Virus record (IMG/VR): IMGVR_UViG_3300049214_000126
Span: 1-22,813 of that record
DNA length: 22,813 nt
From: a virus
Direction: 5' to 3' (one strand)
The position numbers and the translations under genes are program-made. The notes under the pieces are model-generated. The model ran no database searches, was not told where the DNA came from, and saw only the letters and a program-made list of their open reading frames with translations. Shown piece by piece: positions 8,507-15,462 of this stretch (positions are counted from its first letter, which is position 1; every line of letters starts with the position of its first letter).

Positions 8507-9243
8507 TTACTACAAACCCTGCACTTTAGCTTACTGAGCGAGTCTGTGCGCGTATCTTTCGGCACTTTGCCGGCAGAAAATTCAGCAGCTAACTCGACAA
8601 GTGAGGCGGGCCAAGTGTCGCGACCGGGCGAACGAAAAGTGTATCCGGTTTGCTTTTCCCACGCTATGCCTTCGGCGTAACCTTCAGGGTCGTCTCGCCA
8701 CAACTCGTACCATTCAATTAACCGCTGAAAAAAGCAAACCCGGCAATCTGTGCGTTTGGGGAAACTTCGCCAGCCCTCGGAAAAAAGAAAAGACCATACA
8801 TCATCCAAACTCATCTCTAGCTCGCGAAGCGGAAATATCATCTGAACGTTGGGTACATGTGCGTAGTCGCCGCCTTCTCTTTCGGCTTCGTCCGCGCGTA
8901 AACCAACGTAAAATTTTGCCGGCGCAAGTTTTTCGAGAAAATTCGCAAAAGGTTCGATTTTCAGTTGCCGCGTACACCAACGCTGGCGCCAATTAGGTAA
9001 AGCATTATAGTGCTCTATAAGACCCTTTAGCCCTCCAGGCCGCATAACAGGATAAATTGTTCCTACAGCCGCCGCTACTTTCCGCATATGCCCGAACCAC
9101 TCGGCAGGTTCGTTGCCTGTAGGGGTGCATACCCAAATAAAATTAGTATCTGGCATAGCCCGTTTAAGAAGCAGAGCCATGCACACAGAGTCTTTGCCGC
9201 CGGAAATCGCACCTACGTGCCTTACTAACGCCTGCTCGGTCAA
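8503..9243 (-). CDS. PAPS reductase-like PP-loop enzyme
   Basis: The 246-residue protein has a PP-loop SGGKDS (14-19) close to the N-terminus, as in the adenine-nucleotide alpha-hydrolase (PAPS reductase/DndC-like) superfamily, then RWCTRQLKIEP, a motif common in phage members. Two CRVC motifs (C167/C170 and C241/C244) could bind zinc or an Fe-S cluster. The superfamily activates a substrate with ATP or reduces sulfonucleotides, and members act in sulfur assimilation, tRNA thiolation and DNA phosphorothioation. The substrate here is unknown. The TTG at 9243 overlaps the TGA of the preceding gene (TTGA) with a GGGG 9 nt upstream; an inner start would remove the P-loop. Confidence 0.85.
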   Translation of the reverse strand: MTEQALVRHVGAISGGKDSVCMALLLKRAMPDTNFIWVCTPTGNEPAEWFGHMRKVAAAVGTIYPVMRPGGLKGLIEHYNALPNWRQRWCTRQLKIEPFANFLEKLAPAKFYVGLRADEAEREGGDYAHVPNVQMIFPLRELEMSLDDVWSFLFSEGWRSFPKRTDCRVCFFQRLIEWYELWRDDPEGYAEGIAWEKQTGYTFRSPGRDTWPASLVELAAEFSAGKVPKDTRTDSLSKLKCRVCSK

Positions 9244-9536
9244 AACAAAAACCCCGCCGTCGCCAACTCGTAAACCAACTCAGACACCAGATGCACCGCG
9301 ATCCCGACGCCGCCTGCCGCCTGCGCTTCCTCAATCCGCTTCGCCTGCCACTTTTTTGGCAGCTCCCCTTCGGCCAAAACCTCAATCATGATGAAACGCC
9401 CGTCGATACAGGCCACGCGGTCGCCCACGCCGTTCTTGCCGTATCCGTTGGCGAGCACCGGGAAATGAAAACAGCGCGGACCGAGGCTGTCCAGCCATTC
9501 CTTGATTTTCTTTTTCTCGCGCTGTTGCTGGGTCAC
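9240..9536 (-). CDS. VRR-NUC-type nuclease domain protein, possibly inactive
   Basis: The 98-residue protein (from GTG at 9536) consists almost only of a VRR-NUC domain: a basic helix (REKKKIKEWLDSLG), GVGDRVACIDGRFIMIEV, then a helix with Q (KKWQAKRIEEAQAAGG) and the last strand VGIAVH. This family is a PD-(D/E)XK nuclease with D...EVK. Here the catalytic Lys of EVK is Leu (IEVLAEG) and the usual PD is GD. The GTG start overlaps the stop of the Cas4-like gene (GTGA), as in the other junctions. An ATG at 9584 would add 16 residues and a 52-nt overlap, with a poorer ribosome site. It may have lost cleavage and act as a DNA-structure binder (inference). Confidence 0.8.
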   Translation of the reverse strand: MTQQQREKKKIKEWLDSLGPRCFHFPVLANGYGKNGVGDRVACIDGRFIMIEVLAEGELPKKWQAKRIEEAQAAGGVGIAVHLVSELVYELATAGFLF

Positions 9537-10216
9537 GCCGCACTTCTGTTGTGTTGGCACGCCTTGACCGGGCACCACTGACATAGAGGGCTCTGGCGCT
9601 CGGGGAACGTCTCTGCCTGCTCAACCTCATCCATCAGCTTGGTCAGATGCGCGTGCTGCTGCGCTAACGTGCCCCGCCAAAAAGTATGGCGCTCGCCTAT
9701 TTCGCCCGTTTTCGTGTAGACGTTAAACGCAGTGATCCTCTCTGCCCGCCCGTAATGCGCGAATACCAGCGCTGCGTTGATCGAGTGCTGAAGGTAGTTG
9801 TCGCGCGGCTTTCCTGTTTTCCAATCGACAATAATCGCATCCGCCTGCACTGCAGTTGTGTAGGCGTTCAGGTCGGGCACACCGCGCAGGCGGGGCGTGT
9901 CGTCGTAAATCTTGTCCGGCGCCTTTTTCTCGAAGAAATCGGTCGGGCGCCAGTCCTTCGTCGCCCCGAGCTTCATTTCAACCGCCAGTTTCAGCCCGCG
10001 CGCTGTGAAACTGGCACATACCGGCTCAATCGTAGCAAGTTCGGGCGGCAACGGCGCGCCATGGAGCAGGCGACGTTCGATCGCCTTGTGCAGCGCCTTC
10101 CCCTCAATCGTGGCCGGCGTGTCCGTGTAAGGTATGGTTTTGGCAATATAAATCTCATATGCGCGCCGCGGGCATATGTCGTGGTATGTGTTCAGGAAGG
10201 TGTACGAGAAAATCAT
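9533..10216 (-). CDS. Cas4/RecB-like PD-(D/E)XK nuclease with Fe-S cysteines
   Basis: The 227-residue protein has the motifs of a RecB/Cas4-type nuclease: GKALH with H43, GVPDLNAY (D115), IIVDWKTGK (D131, K133) and Q143 in the following helix. Four cysteines, C15 (CPRRAYE) and C212/C215/C220 near the C-terminus, match the Fe-S ligand arrangement of Cas4, AddB and Dna2. It is probably a single-strand exonuclease or end-processing enzyme in recombination. It ends six bases after the polymerase stop and has an ATG at 10216 with a short-spaced TAGGG. No cas genes or CRISPR repeats are nearby, so a role in adaptation is not suggested. Confidence 0.88.
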   Translation of the reverse strand: MIFSYTFLNTYHDICPRRAYEIYIAKTIPYTDTPATIEGKALHKAIERRLLHGAPLPPELATIEPVCASFTARGLKLAVEMKLGATKDWRPTDFFEKKAPDKIYDDTPRLRGVPDLNAYTTAVQADAIIVDWKTGKPRDNYLQHSINAALVFAHYGRAERITAFNVYTKTGEIGERHTFWRGTLAQQHAHLTKLMDEVEQAETFPERQSPLCQWCPVKACQHNRSAA

Positions 10217-10222
10217 CGCGCC

Positions 10223-12052
10223 CTACTTATCATATTTATCCGATATATGCACTTCGGCGGCCAAGGGTATGCCGGGCATCCAATCGGGCACTCGGCACAG
10301 CTCCTGTTCAACGATAATCTTCGTATCCAAACCAAACTCTTTCGGAGCACTGTAAACCAATTCATCATACGATGTAAGGCACAATTTCGCATAGGGCGTG
10401 CGATCGATGATGCGAAGGTGGGCTTGCCATATAATCATAACCTCTAAAAACTGCACAACGTTTTCACAGAGCTTCGGCCCGTGCAGAAAAATCCGACCAC
10501 CGCGAGTCGGCAGACGCCACGAACCTTCTTCATCGATATGAAGCCCTGTGTAGTCGAGGTACGTGCCGTTAGGGCCGTATATCTTGTGGTCGCGTAGCTC
10601 AAACCGCACCGGCCCCTGTTGCCAGACCACGTTCGCGCCCTGGCGCAGCAACGGCAACACTTGGTCACTGCACTTGTTCCAAAATTTGACGATATGAGGG
10701 TGCTTCGGGCGGTAAACACCTTCAATGGCTTTTTCCGCTTCTTCGTCTGTAATCATTATGCCGTTAGTGCGGCAATACTCCCTAAACCTGCTCGGCTTTC
10801 CGTCCGACTTCACCCTGCCCCCCATGCCAAAACCCGCGCCTAAAATTAGCTGCTTAAGGAACGTACGTTCGGTAATATCTTTTTTTGTAATCGTTCGGCC
10901 GTAATAATCCGGCCCCAGCTCGCAATAAACATCCCTACCGGCCGCCAGCGCGTCCAAAACCCATTGCTCACCCGACAGCGCACAGTTGATCCGAAGCTGA
11001 ATCTGGCTGCTATCACCGATCACCAACACTTGGCCTTCAGGCGGCAAGATCGACAAGCGCAACTCACCGCCAGGCTTGTCCAACCTCGGCAGGTTGCTGT
11101 AATTCGATCCGTCGCCCGCTGACGTTCGACCGGTGTGCGCGCCGCGGTATTTCTGGTAAACCGGTAGCGGGCCGCGCCCGAAAGTTTGCAGCATCCGCAT
11201 CCCCCTGGTCTCGCCCAATGTCGATTTCACCCCCAGCCGCGCCATCGCCAGCGCCTGCACCCGCTCATCCTCGTGCTCCAACAAGGCGGTCATCGCCTCG
11301 TCGGTCTTGGCCAGGGCGGGTATCTCGCGTCCCTCGGGGTCTGTTTTCGTCGGAGGCATCCATTTCATTGGGCACGGGTAGCCAAGCGACTCAATCGCCA
11401 CCTTGAATTTATCCGCGCTCTGCATCGCATCCGCGTTGGTTTCCGCGGCCGCTAGAAGTGCGGCTTTTTTCTGCCGCTCGGCGACCACGAAAGCAGCGCA
11501 GCGACGCACGTCCAAGCGCAACACAGGCTCGGTGAAAAGCCGGATCGTGCTGTCGATCACCCGCAGCTCGTCGCGCGGCACGTGCGGAAGCAGGCGCAGG
11601 AAGATTTGGTAAGTCAGCCAAGCGTCGTGGTTGGCTCCCTCGCGCAGGTTGGCCATGAGAAGCGGGCCAGGATTTTCCACCCCGTCGAATTCATTATAGG
11701 GCACCGTCTTTTCGGGCAAACCGAAATGCGCCGCCAAGGCGCCGAGACTATGGCTTTTCGCGCGCGGCATGACCAGGCGCGCCATAGAGAGCGTATCGAG
11801 GTAGAAGGCGGGGCGAACCCGCTCATGCCATTGGAGGATCGCCCCGTCGAAGTGTGAATGGTGGTTGAGGATCGCGGTGCCGGCCCAATCGCCCCATCCA
11901 TTCCAAATACCGTCAGTCTGCGGGTCGTAAGAACCCCAGCAATGCACCTTGAAACGCGGGTTGCGCAGGTATTCCTCGGTCGTGAGTTTTTTGAGCGTGT
12001 AGCCACTTTTCGAGCAAAAAAATGTTTCGGCGTCGAGACTGATTATTTTCAT
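10223..12052 (-). CDS. family A DNA polymerase with 3'-5' exonuclease domain
   Basis: The protein has 609 residues from ATG 12052. The exonuclease domain has DAE (D7, E9), HFD (D69) and HD (D143). The polymerase has GRTSAG (about 308-313), motif A GDSSQIQLR (D347), motif B R396/K400/F408 in ERTFLKQLILGAGFGMG, and motif C SYDELV (Y562, D563, E564). In most family A enzymes motif A is SQIELR and motif C is HDE, so the Glu that acts as ribose gate is Gln here and the His is Tyr. ATG 12052 overlaps the TGA of the preceding gene (ATGA) and has GGAGGGAG about 11 nt upstream. GTG at 12064 would place the ribosome site too close. It is the phage replicative polymerase. Confidence 0.92.
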   Translation of the reverse strand: MKIISLDAETFFCSKSGYTLKKLTTEEYLRNPRFKVHCWGSYDPQTDGIWNGWGDWAGTAILNHHSHFDGAILQWHERVRPAFYLDTLSMARLVMPRAKSHSLGALAAHFGLPEKTVPYNEFDGVENPGPLLMANLREGANHDAWLTYQIFLRLLPHVPRDELRVIDSTIRLFTEPVLRLDVRRCAAFVVAERQKKAALLAAAETNADAMQSADKFKVAIESLGYPCPMKWMPPTKTDPEGREIPALAKTDEAMTALLEHEDERVQALAMARLGVKSTLGETRGMRMLQTFGRGPLPVYQKYRGAHTGRTSAGDGSNYSNLPRLDKPGGELRLSILPPEGQVLVIGDSSQIQLRINCALSGEQWVLDALAAGRDVYCELGPDYYGRTITKKDITERTFLKQLILGAGFGMGGRVKSDGKPSRFREYCRTNGIMITDEEAEKAIEGVYRPKHPHIVKFWNKCSDQVLPLLRQGANVVWQQGPVRFELRDHKIYGPNGTYLDYTGLHIDEEGSWRLPTRGGRIFLHGPKLCENVVQFLEVMIIWQAHLRIIDRTPYAKLCLTSYDELVYSAPKEFGLDTKIIVEQELCRVPDWMPGIPLAAEVHISDKYDK

Positions 12053-12231
12053 GGTATCCCGCACTCCCTCCGTATCCGCTCGATATCCAACCTGAGCGCG
12101 CAGTTGTCGTAGGTGGTGTTAGTCGGAATCATTTTATGCATGTTCTGCAACAGCCACGCCAGTTCGGTGTTTGTCAGGTCAGAGACGAGTTTGCGAAACC
12201 CGTCATCCGACATAATGATAAGGTCGCGCAT
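12049..12231 (-). CDS. 60-residue hypothetical protein
   Basis: The frame begins MRDLIIMSDDGFRKLVSDLT and ends IERIRRECGIP; it is mostly helical and charged. The ATG at 12231 shares a base with the TAA of the clamp gene (TAATG), and its TGA overlaps the polymerase start (ATGA), so it lies as a coupled link between clamp and polymerase. A TTG at 12264 would give 71 residues but would overlap the clamp by 34 nt. The function is unknown; its place suggests a link to the polymerase or clamp, which the sequence does not prove. Confidence 0.7.
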   Translation of the reverse strand: MRDLIIMSDDGFRKLVSDLTNTELAWLLQNMHKMIPTNTTYDNCALRLDIERIRRECGIP

Positions 12232-13481
12232 TACATCCGCAATGGCATAATGACGGACAACCAAGAGTCATCGCCCGGCACGGTTACGAGGATTGGCGCG
12301 CCAGGGTCGCACACACCTGGCTTTTTATCTGCCTCGCGGAAAGCAAGCTGCACCGAGCCTGATATGCACGAAAGCGTGTCGATCAGATACCGCGCCTGGA
12401 CGCCTATCTCAGCGGTAAAACCCGGCGTTTCCAGCGGCGCAACCCAACGGACTGATGATCCGTATTCAGGCGATTGCGCCGAGACGCAGCAGTAATCAGG
12501 GCCGAGGTCGATCTTGACGGGCTGGCTGCGCTCTTTGTTGATTTCCTTAACCGCCTTCACCGCGTCGCTTAGCTGCGCCGCATCGAACACCGCCTTCAGA
12601 ACGTTATGGCGCGGGATAATCCTGTCGAATTTGGGGAAAACCCCGTCTACAAGTTTTGTGGTAAGCGTGATGGCGCCGAAGGAAAAGCACATGCGGGTCT
12701 CAGTCAGATCGATCCTCACAACATCGCAGCACCTGGCGAGCAATGGCGTCAACATGGCGGTCGCGGCACGCGGCGCGATGATATGCGGCAGTTCGGTAAT
12801 GCCGGCCGGCAGGGCGATCGACTTCAGAAACAGGCGATGTCCGTCACTTGTGACGAACGCGAGCTTACCGTCGTGAATGCAGATATGCACCCCGTTTAGG
12901 TAGTAGCGCGTTTCCTCTGTTGATATACCGTGTTTCACGGCGTTCAGCGCGCCGAGAAGCACATCGGCCGGCAAACTGAAGGATTGCTGCCACGCAGGCG
13001 CGGAGACGCTTGGAAAGTCCTTGGCGGAAAGTGTGGCGAGCGTTGCACCGCCGATCTTCAGGAGATCGGAAGCGGAACCTTCAAGCGCGTACGTAATTTC
13101 GCCGCCAGGCGGCAAGCTTTTTACGACGTTGAACAGGAGCTTGGCGTTTACGCAGACCGCCATGTCAGGCACATCCTGCGCTTCGATCTTTTCGGTCAGC
13201 GCAATTTCCGTGTCGGTGCACGTCAACGTCAGGATACCGCCCAAGGTTCGAAGCAACACGCATTCCAAAATCGGTGTAATGCTGCGTGTCTCGGCCGCAG
13301 GCAACACGCGCTTCAGCGCCGAAGCGAACGCGCCCCACCCGCCGAGAGCGTGTTTCGCAGGCTTCGGGGAATGTCGCGCACAAATCTCATCCCATAGTTC
13401 CGCAGCGGTGAGGTTCGCGCCAGTTAGAGCGACGTTCGCATGCGCAGTCCAACCGGCGAAAAATGCATTTTTAGGTGTCAT
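12231..13481 (-). CDS. dnaN: DNA polymerase III beta-like sliding clamp
   Basis: The 416-residue protein has, from about residue 46, the three-domain layout of a bacterial beta clamp: FASALKRVLPAAETRSITPI near the N-terminus, LLRTLGGILTLTCTDTEIAL, TRYYLNGVHI followed by VTSDGHRLFLKSI in the middle domain, VDGVFPKFDRIIP, and the family-typical end VIMPLRM. The first 45 residues (NAFFAGWTAHANVAL and onward) are an extension not usual for DnaN. The clamp should encircle DNA and hold the phage polymerase. No clamp loader is in the window. The ATG at 13481 has AAAGGG at suitable spacing. Its N-terminal AFFAGW resembles the end of the nearby repeat protein. Confidence 0.92.
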   Translation of the reverse strand: MTPKNAFFAGWTAHANVALTGANLTAAELWDEICARHSPKPAKHALGGWGAFASALKRVLPAAETRSITPILECVLLRTLGGILTLTCTDTEIALTEKIEAQDVPDMAVCVNAKLLFNVVKSLPPGGEITYALEGSASDLLKIGGATLATLSAKDFPSVSAPAWQQSFSLPADVLLGALNAVKHGISTEETRYYLNGVHICIHDGKLAFVTSDGHRLFLKSIALPAGITELPHIIAPRAATAMLTPLLARCCDVVRIDLTETRMCFSFGAITLTTKLVDGVFPKFDRIIPRHNVLKAVFDAAQLSDAVKAVKEINKERSQPVKIDLGPDYCCVSAQSPEYGSSVRWVAPLETPGFTAEIGVQARYLIDTLSCISGSVQLAFREADKKPGVCDPGAPILVTVPGDDSWLSVIMPLRM

Positions 13482-13507
13482 GAGTTTTTCCCTTTACCGA
13501 AAGTTTA

Positions 13508-13768
13508 TTATCGCGTCAATGCGGCAACGGCCGCGCGGAACGCCTCGCGTGAGCTGGTGTACGGGCCGCCCCATTTTATGCGGTACGTCCAATACCAGCC
13601 TGCGGCCTTGTATCCTGGCTGGCCAGGGGACTTGTCGCCTCTAGCTATTTTGGCCAGAGGGTCGCTCTCGCTTTGATAAGACACAATGACCTTTGTGGGC
13701 ATCGGGTAAGCGCTGTTGATTGTCTGGACGCCAGCATAGGCGTCGTGGGTGCGGCGGGGCTGTGTCAT
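13508..13768 (-). CDS. small hypothetical protein
   Basis: The protein has 86 residues, polar, with a Tyr/Trp-rich middle (GYKAAGWYWTYRIKWGG) that looks like two beta strands, followed by a helix (SSREAFRAAVAALTR). The ATG at 13768 overlaps the TGA of the hendecad-repeat gene (ATGA). The gene ends 26 nt before the clamp start, and that gap holds the clamp's ribosome site. The function is unknown. Confidence 0.7.
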   Translation of the reverse strand: MTQPRRTHDAYAGVQTINSAYPMPTKVIVSYQSESDPLAKIARGDKSPGQPGYKAAGWYWTYRIKWGGPYTSSREAFRAAVAALTR

Positions 13769-14301
13769 AGCGCGTGATCTATCTGCCAGCCGGCAAAAAA
13801 CGCGGCGGCGCGCGCTTTGTCATAGGCGTCCAGAGAGGTGCTGCACGCTTTGTAATAGGCGTCCCGAGCGGTGGGGCGCGCTTTGTAATAGGCGTCCAGA
13901 GCGGCGGCGCACGCATTGTCATAGGCGTCGCGAGCGATGATGCACGCTTCCTTGTGGGCTTCGCGAGCGGGGGAGCACGCTTCGTAATAGGCGTCGCGAG
14001 CGGCGGCGCACGCTTTGTCATAGGCGTCGCGAGCGGCGGCGCACGCATTGTCATAGGCGTCGCGAGCGATGATGCACGCTTCCTTGTGGGCTTCGCAAGC
14101 GGGGAAGCACGCTTTGTAATAGGCGTCGCGAGCGTTGGCGCTGAGTAAATTACGCGCAGCCCAGTAAAAGTCGAATTCATTGGCGTGCGCTACGCAAAGG
14201 GGTTCGGTCAAAACTACACCGGCCGGGAATAAAGCGCGGAATTTATCCGCTTGGTCGGCGCAAGCGTTTTTCGCCCGCAACATTTCGTAAGTAAGTAACA
14301 T
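13765..14301 (-). CDS. hendecad-repeat helical protein
   Basis: The protein has 178 residues. Residues 55-164 are ten tandem 11-residue units of the type A-A-R-D-A-Y-x-K-A-C, most ending in Cys. Small or aromatic residues fall at spacings 3-1-3-1, the a-d-e-h pattern of a right-handed hendecad coiled coil, with Arg/Asp and Asp/Lys pairs. It is therefore likely a long rod or tetramer, with rows of Cys. The N-terminus (1-54) is non-repeated and the end is AFFAGWQIDHAL. The ATG at 14301 has AGGAGG 6 nt upstream. Frames on the opposite strand are shadows caused by the repeats. The function is unknown; a scaffold or packing role is possible. Confidence 0.75.
   Translation of the reverse strand: MLLTYEMLRAKNACADQADKFRALFPAGVVLTEPLCVAHANEFDFYWAARNLLSANARDAYYKACFPACEAHKEACIIARDAYDNACAAARDAYDKACAAARDAYYEACSPAREAHKEACIIARDAYDNACAAALDAYYKARPTARDAYYKACSTSLDAYDKARAAAFFAGWQIDHAL
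13810..14139. repeat. ten 33-bp tandem repeats encoding 11-residue units
   Basis: The units are 33 bp each in the hendecad gene, with conserved GCGTCGCGAGC-like cores. A block of four units (132 bp) is nearly duplicated: bases around 13901-14002 match those around 14033-14134 with only a few differences, so a recent duplication is likely. Confidence 0.85.
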
Positions 14302-14344
14302 TTATGCCTCCTATTTATGCTTAAGGAATATGTATCAAGAGAGC

Positions 14345-14374
14345 GGAGCGCGCAAGTGTCGCCTCGCGTGCTCC
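14345..14374. other. intergenic hairpin upstream of the hendecad gene
   Basis: A 9-bp stem (14345-14353 with 14366-14374, one G-T pair) has a 12-nt loop. On the plus strand it is followed by GGTTTATT, so it could be a weak rightward terminator. On the minus strand, in which the genes run, no U-run follows. It lies in the 111-bp gap between the two hendecad genes, which otherwise holds only the ribosome site of the downstream gene and no convincing promoter. Confidence 0.4.
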
Positions 14375-14405
14375 GGTTTATTCAAGCTGCGATCGCCTGC
14401 CTCCG

Positions 14406-14425
14406 CACCGCTTTAGAGAGCGGTG
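14406..14425. other. perfect 7-bp hairpin over the stop codon
   Basis: CACCGCT (14406-14412) and AGCGGTG (14419-14425) flank a 6-nt loop that contains the stop codon of the shorter hendecad gene. It lacks a U-run in the leftward direction. It may protect an mRNA end or be a chance product of the repeat-rich DNA. Confidence 0.4.
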
Positions 14426-14661
14426 GCGCGCGCTTGCTTGTAGGATTCCCGAGCGATGGCGCGCGCTTGCTTGTAGGCTTCCCCAGCGGCGGCGCATTCT
14501 TGCTCGAAGGCTTCCCAAGCGATGGCGCGCGCTTGCTCGTAGGCTTCCCAAGCAATGGCGAGCGCTTGGTTGCGGGCGTCCCGAGCGTTGGCGCGCGCTT
14601 TGCTATAGGCGTCGCGAGCAGCGGCATCCGTTACTGTCTGGTAGATATCTGACTTTTCCAT
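14413..14661 (-). CDS. second, shorter hendecad-repeat protein
   Basis: The protein has 82 residues. Residues 13-78 are six tandem 11-residue units such as AIAWEAYEQAR and AAAGEAYKQAR, of the same pattern as in the following gene but with Trp and Gln more often and Cys only once. It is probably a helical oligomer. It starts with ATG at 14661 beside AGGATC and ends at TAA 14413-14415. Its sequence relation to the next gene points to a shared origin by duplication. The function is unknown. Confidence 0.7.
   Translation of the reverse strand: MEKSDIYQTVTDAAARDAYSKARANARDARNQALAIAWEAYEQARAIAWEAFEQECAAAGEAYKQARAIARESYKQARATAL
14428..14625. repeat. six 33-bp tandem repeats encoding 11-residue units
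   Basis: Six imperfect 33-bp units make up the body of the shorter hendecad gene. They share the period, but not the exact sequence, with the repeats at 13810-14139. Confidence 0.8.
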
Positions 14662-14685
14662 GATCCTGCCCGATCCTGTTTTGGG

Positions 14686-14919
14686 TTAAACTTCAGCGTT
14701 AAGCGTGCCTTCGAGTGCCAGAAGCGACCGCGCCATCTGGTAGGTATCCGGGTCATTCGCCAGCCAAGCGCCATCGCGGAGAACCCGCAGCTCGCCGGCC
14801 GAACGGGTTGCCCAGAATGTGCGGGATGCACTGGCAAAGACGGGATCGAGCGATGCTGTCAAGGCAAAGTCCGCCTCAATCTCGGCCGCGCTCAGTAGTT
14901 TTGACCATCGACAGTTCAT
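14686..14919 (-). CDS. small hypothetical protein
   Basis: The protein has 77 residues (starting MNCRWSKLLSAAEIEADFAL), probably mostly helical. The ATG at 14919 overlaps the TGA of the preceding gene (ATGA) with GGAGG 7 nt upstream, which firmly sets the start. It ends at TAA 14686, 24 nt before the shorter hendecad gene. No family was recognised. Confidence 0.75.
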   Translation of the reverse strand: MNCRWSKLLSAAEIEADFALTASLDPVFASASRTFWATRSAGELRVLRDGAWLANDPDTYQMARSLLALEGTLNAEV

Positions 14920-15218
14920 AGCACTACCTCCCCGCGCCGAACCTTATCCTGGCCGCCGCCGCAGTATGTCGCCGGAAGCGCAAAACCCTTTTCGAGGTAG
15001 GTCAGCAAACGATCTTGAAAGTTTTCGTAAAGCGCGCGGTGCAGGCTCATGCCGCACGCCATGTCCGCGATGACGCTATCCACGCGGCCGAGATAAAGGC
15101 CAAGCGCGTAAATATTGTGGTGGTGCCGGCGCGGGTTAGCCGCGGCCTTCTTTTCTTCCGCTGCATCAAACGCGGTGACAAGGTGCGCCAGCTTGGCGCT
15201 GATTTGTTCGGGTGTCAT
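14916..15218 (-). CDS. conserved phage hypothetical protein
   Basis: The protein has 100 residues. The middle part (HHHNIYALGLYLGRVDSVIA, then FQDRLLTYLEKGFALP) resembles small phage proteins of unknown function that share NIYAL and a helix ending in a Leu-rich segment. It has three consecutive His. The ATG at 15218 has GGGGG 8 nt upstream, and its stop overlaps the next start (ATGA). Confidence 0.7.
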   Translation of the reverse strand: MTPEQISAKLAHLVTAFDAAEEKKAAANPRRHHHNIYALGLYLGRVDSVIADMACGMSLHRALYENFQDRLLTYLEKGFALPATYCGGGQDKVRRGEVVL

Positions 15219-15221
15219 TGC

Positions 15222-15389
15222 TTACGCCCCCTTTACGGAGGCGTAAGCGGGAAGATCGGCGAGAGCGCTTGCTTTGTAGTAGTCGCCGCCGGAAGACACG
15301 GTAGAGTCTTCACCGGTAGCGCGGTACGCGCGGACGGCTTCGAACGCGAGAAGTTCTTGTTCGGCGGTTTCGAAGATAAAGGTTGGCAT
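15222..15389 (-). CDS. 55-residue hypothetical protein
   Basis: The minus strand upstream of the 100-residue gene holds a 55-residue frame starting MPTFIFETAEQELLAFEAVR and ending AYASVKGA. The ATG at 15389 has TAGGAGC about 7 nt upstream, and the TAA lies three bases before the next ATG. The N-terminal FIFETAEQELLAFEAV looks like a strand followed by a helix. The function is unknown. Confidence 0.75.
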   Translation of the reverse strand: MPTFIFETAEQELLAFEAVRAYRATGEDSTVSSGGDYYKASALADLPAYASVKGA

Positions 15390-15462
15390 TTTTACGCTCC
15401 TATCGGGTTGACACCACCTGTCTAATCCAAGCCTGAGACATAATCAAGAAGCGTAATTGTAT

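Noticed and set aside
13774-14148. Long repetitive frames on the plus strand and a second minus-strand frame over the hendecad gene.
   Set aside because: They are shadows of the 33-bp repeats; the minus-strand gene at 13765-14301 has a perfect AGGAGG and fits the overlaps with its neighbours.
15400-15441. A 13-codon minus-strand frame (MSQAWIRQVVSTR) in the gap before the 55-residue gene, possibly a leader peptide.
   Set aside because: It has no ribosome site and no attenuator-like hairpins, so it is not supported.
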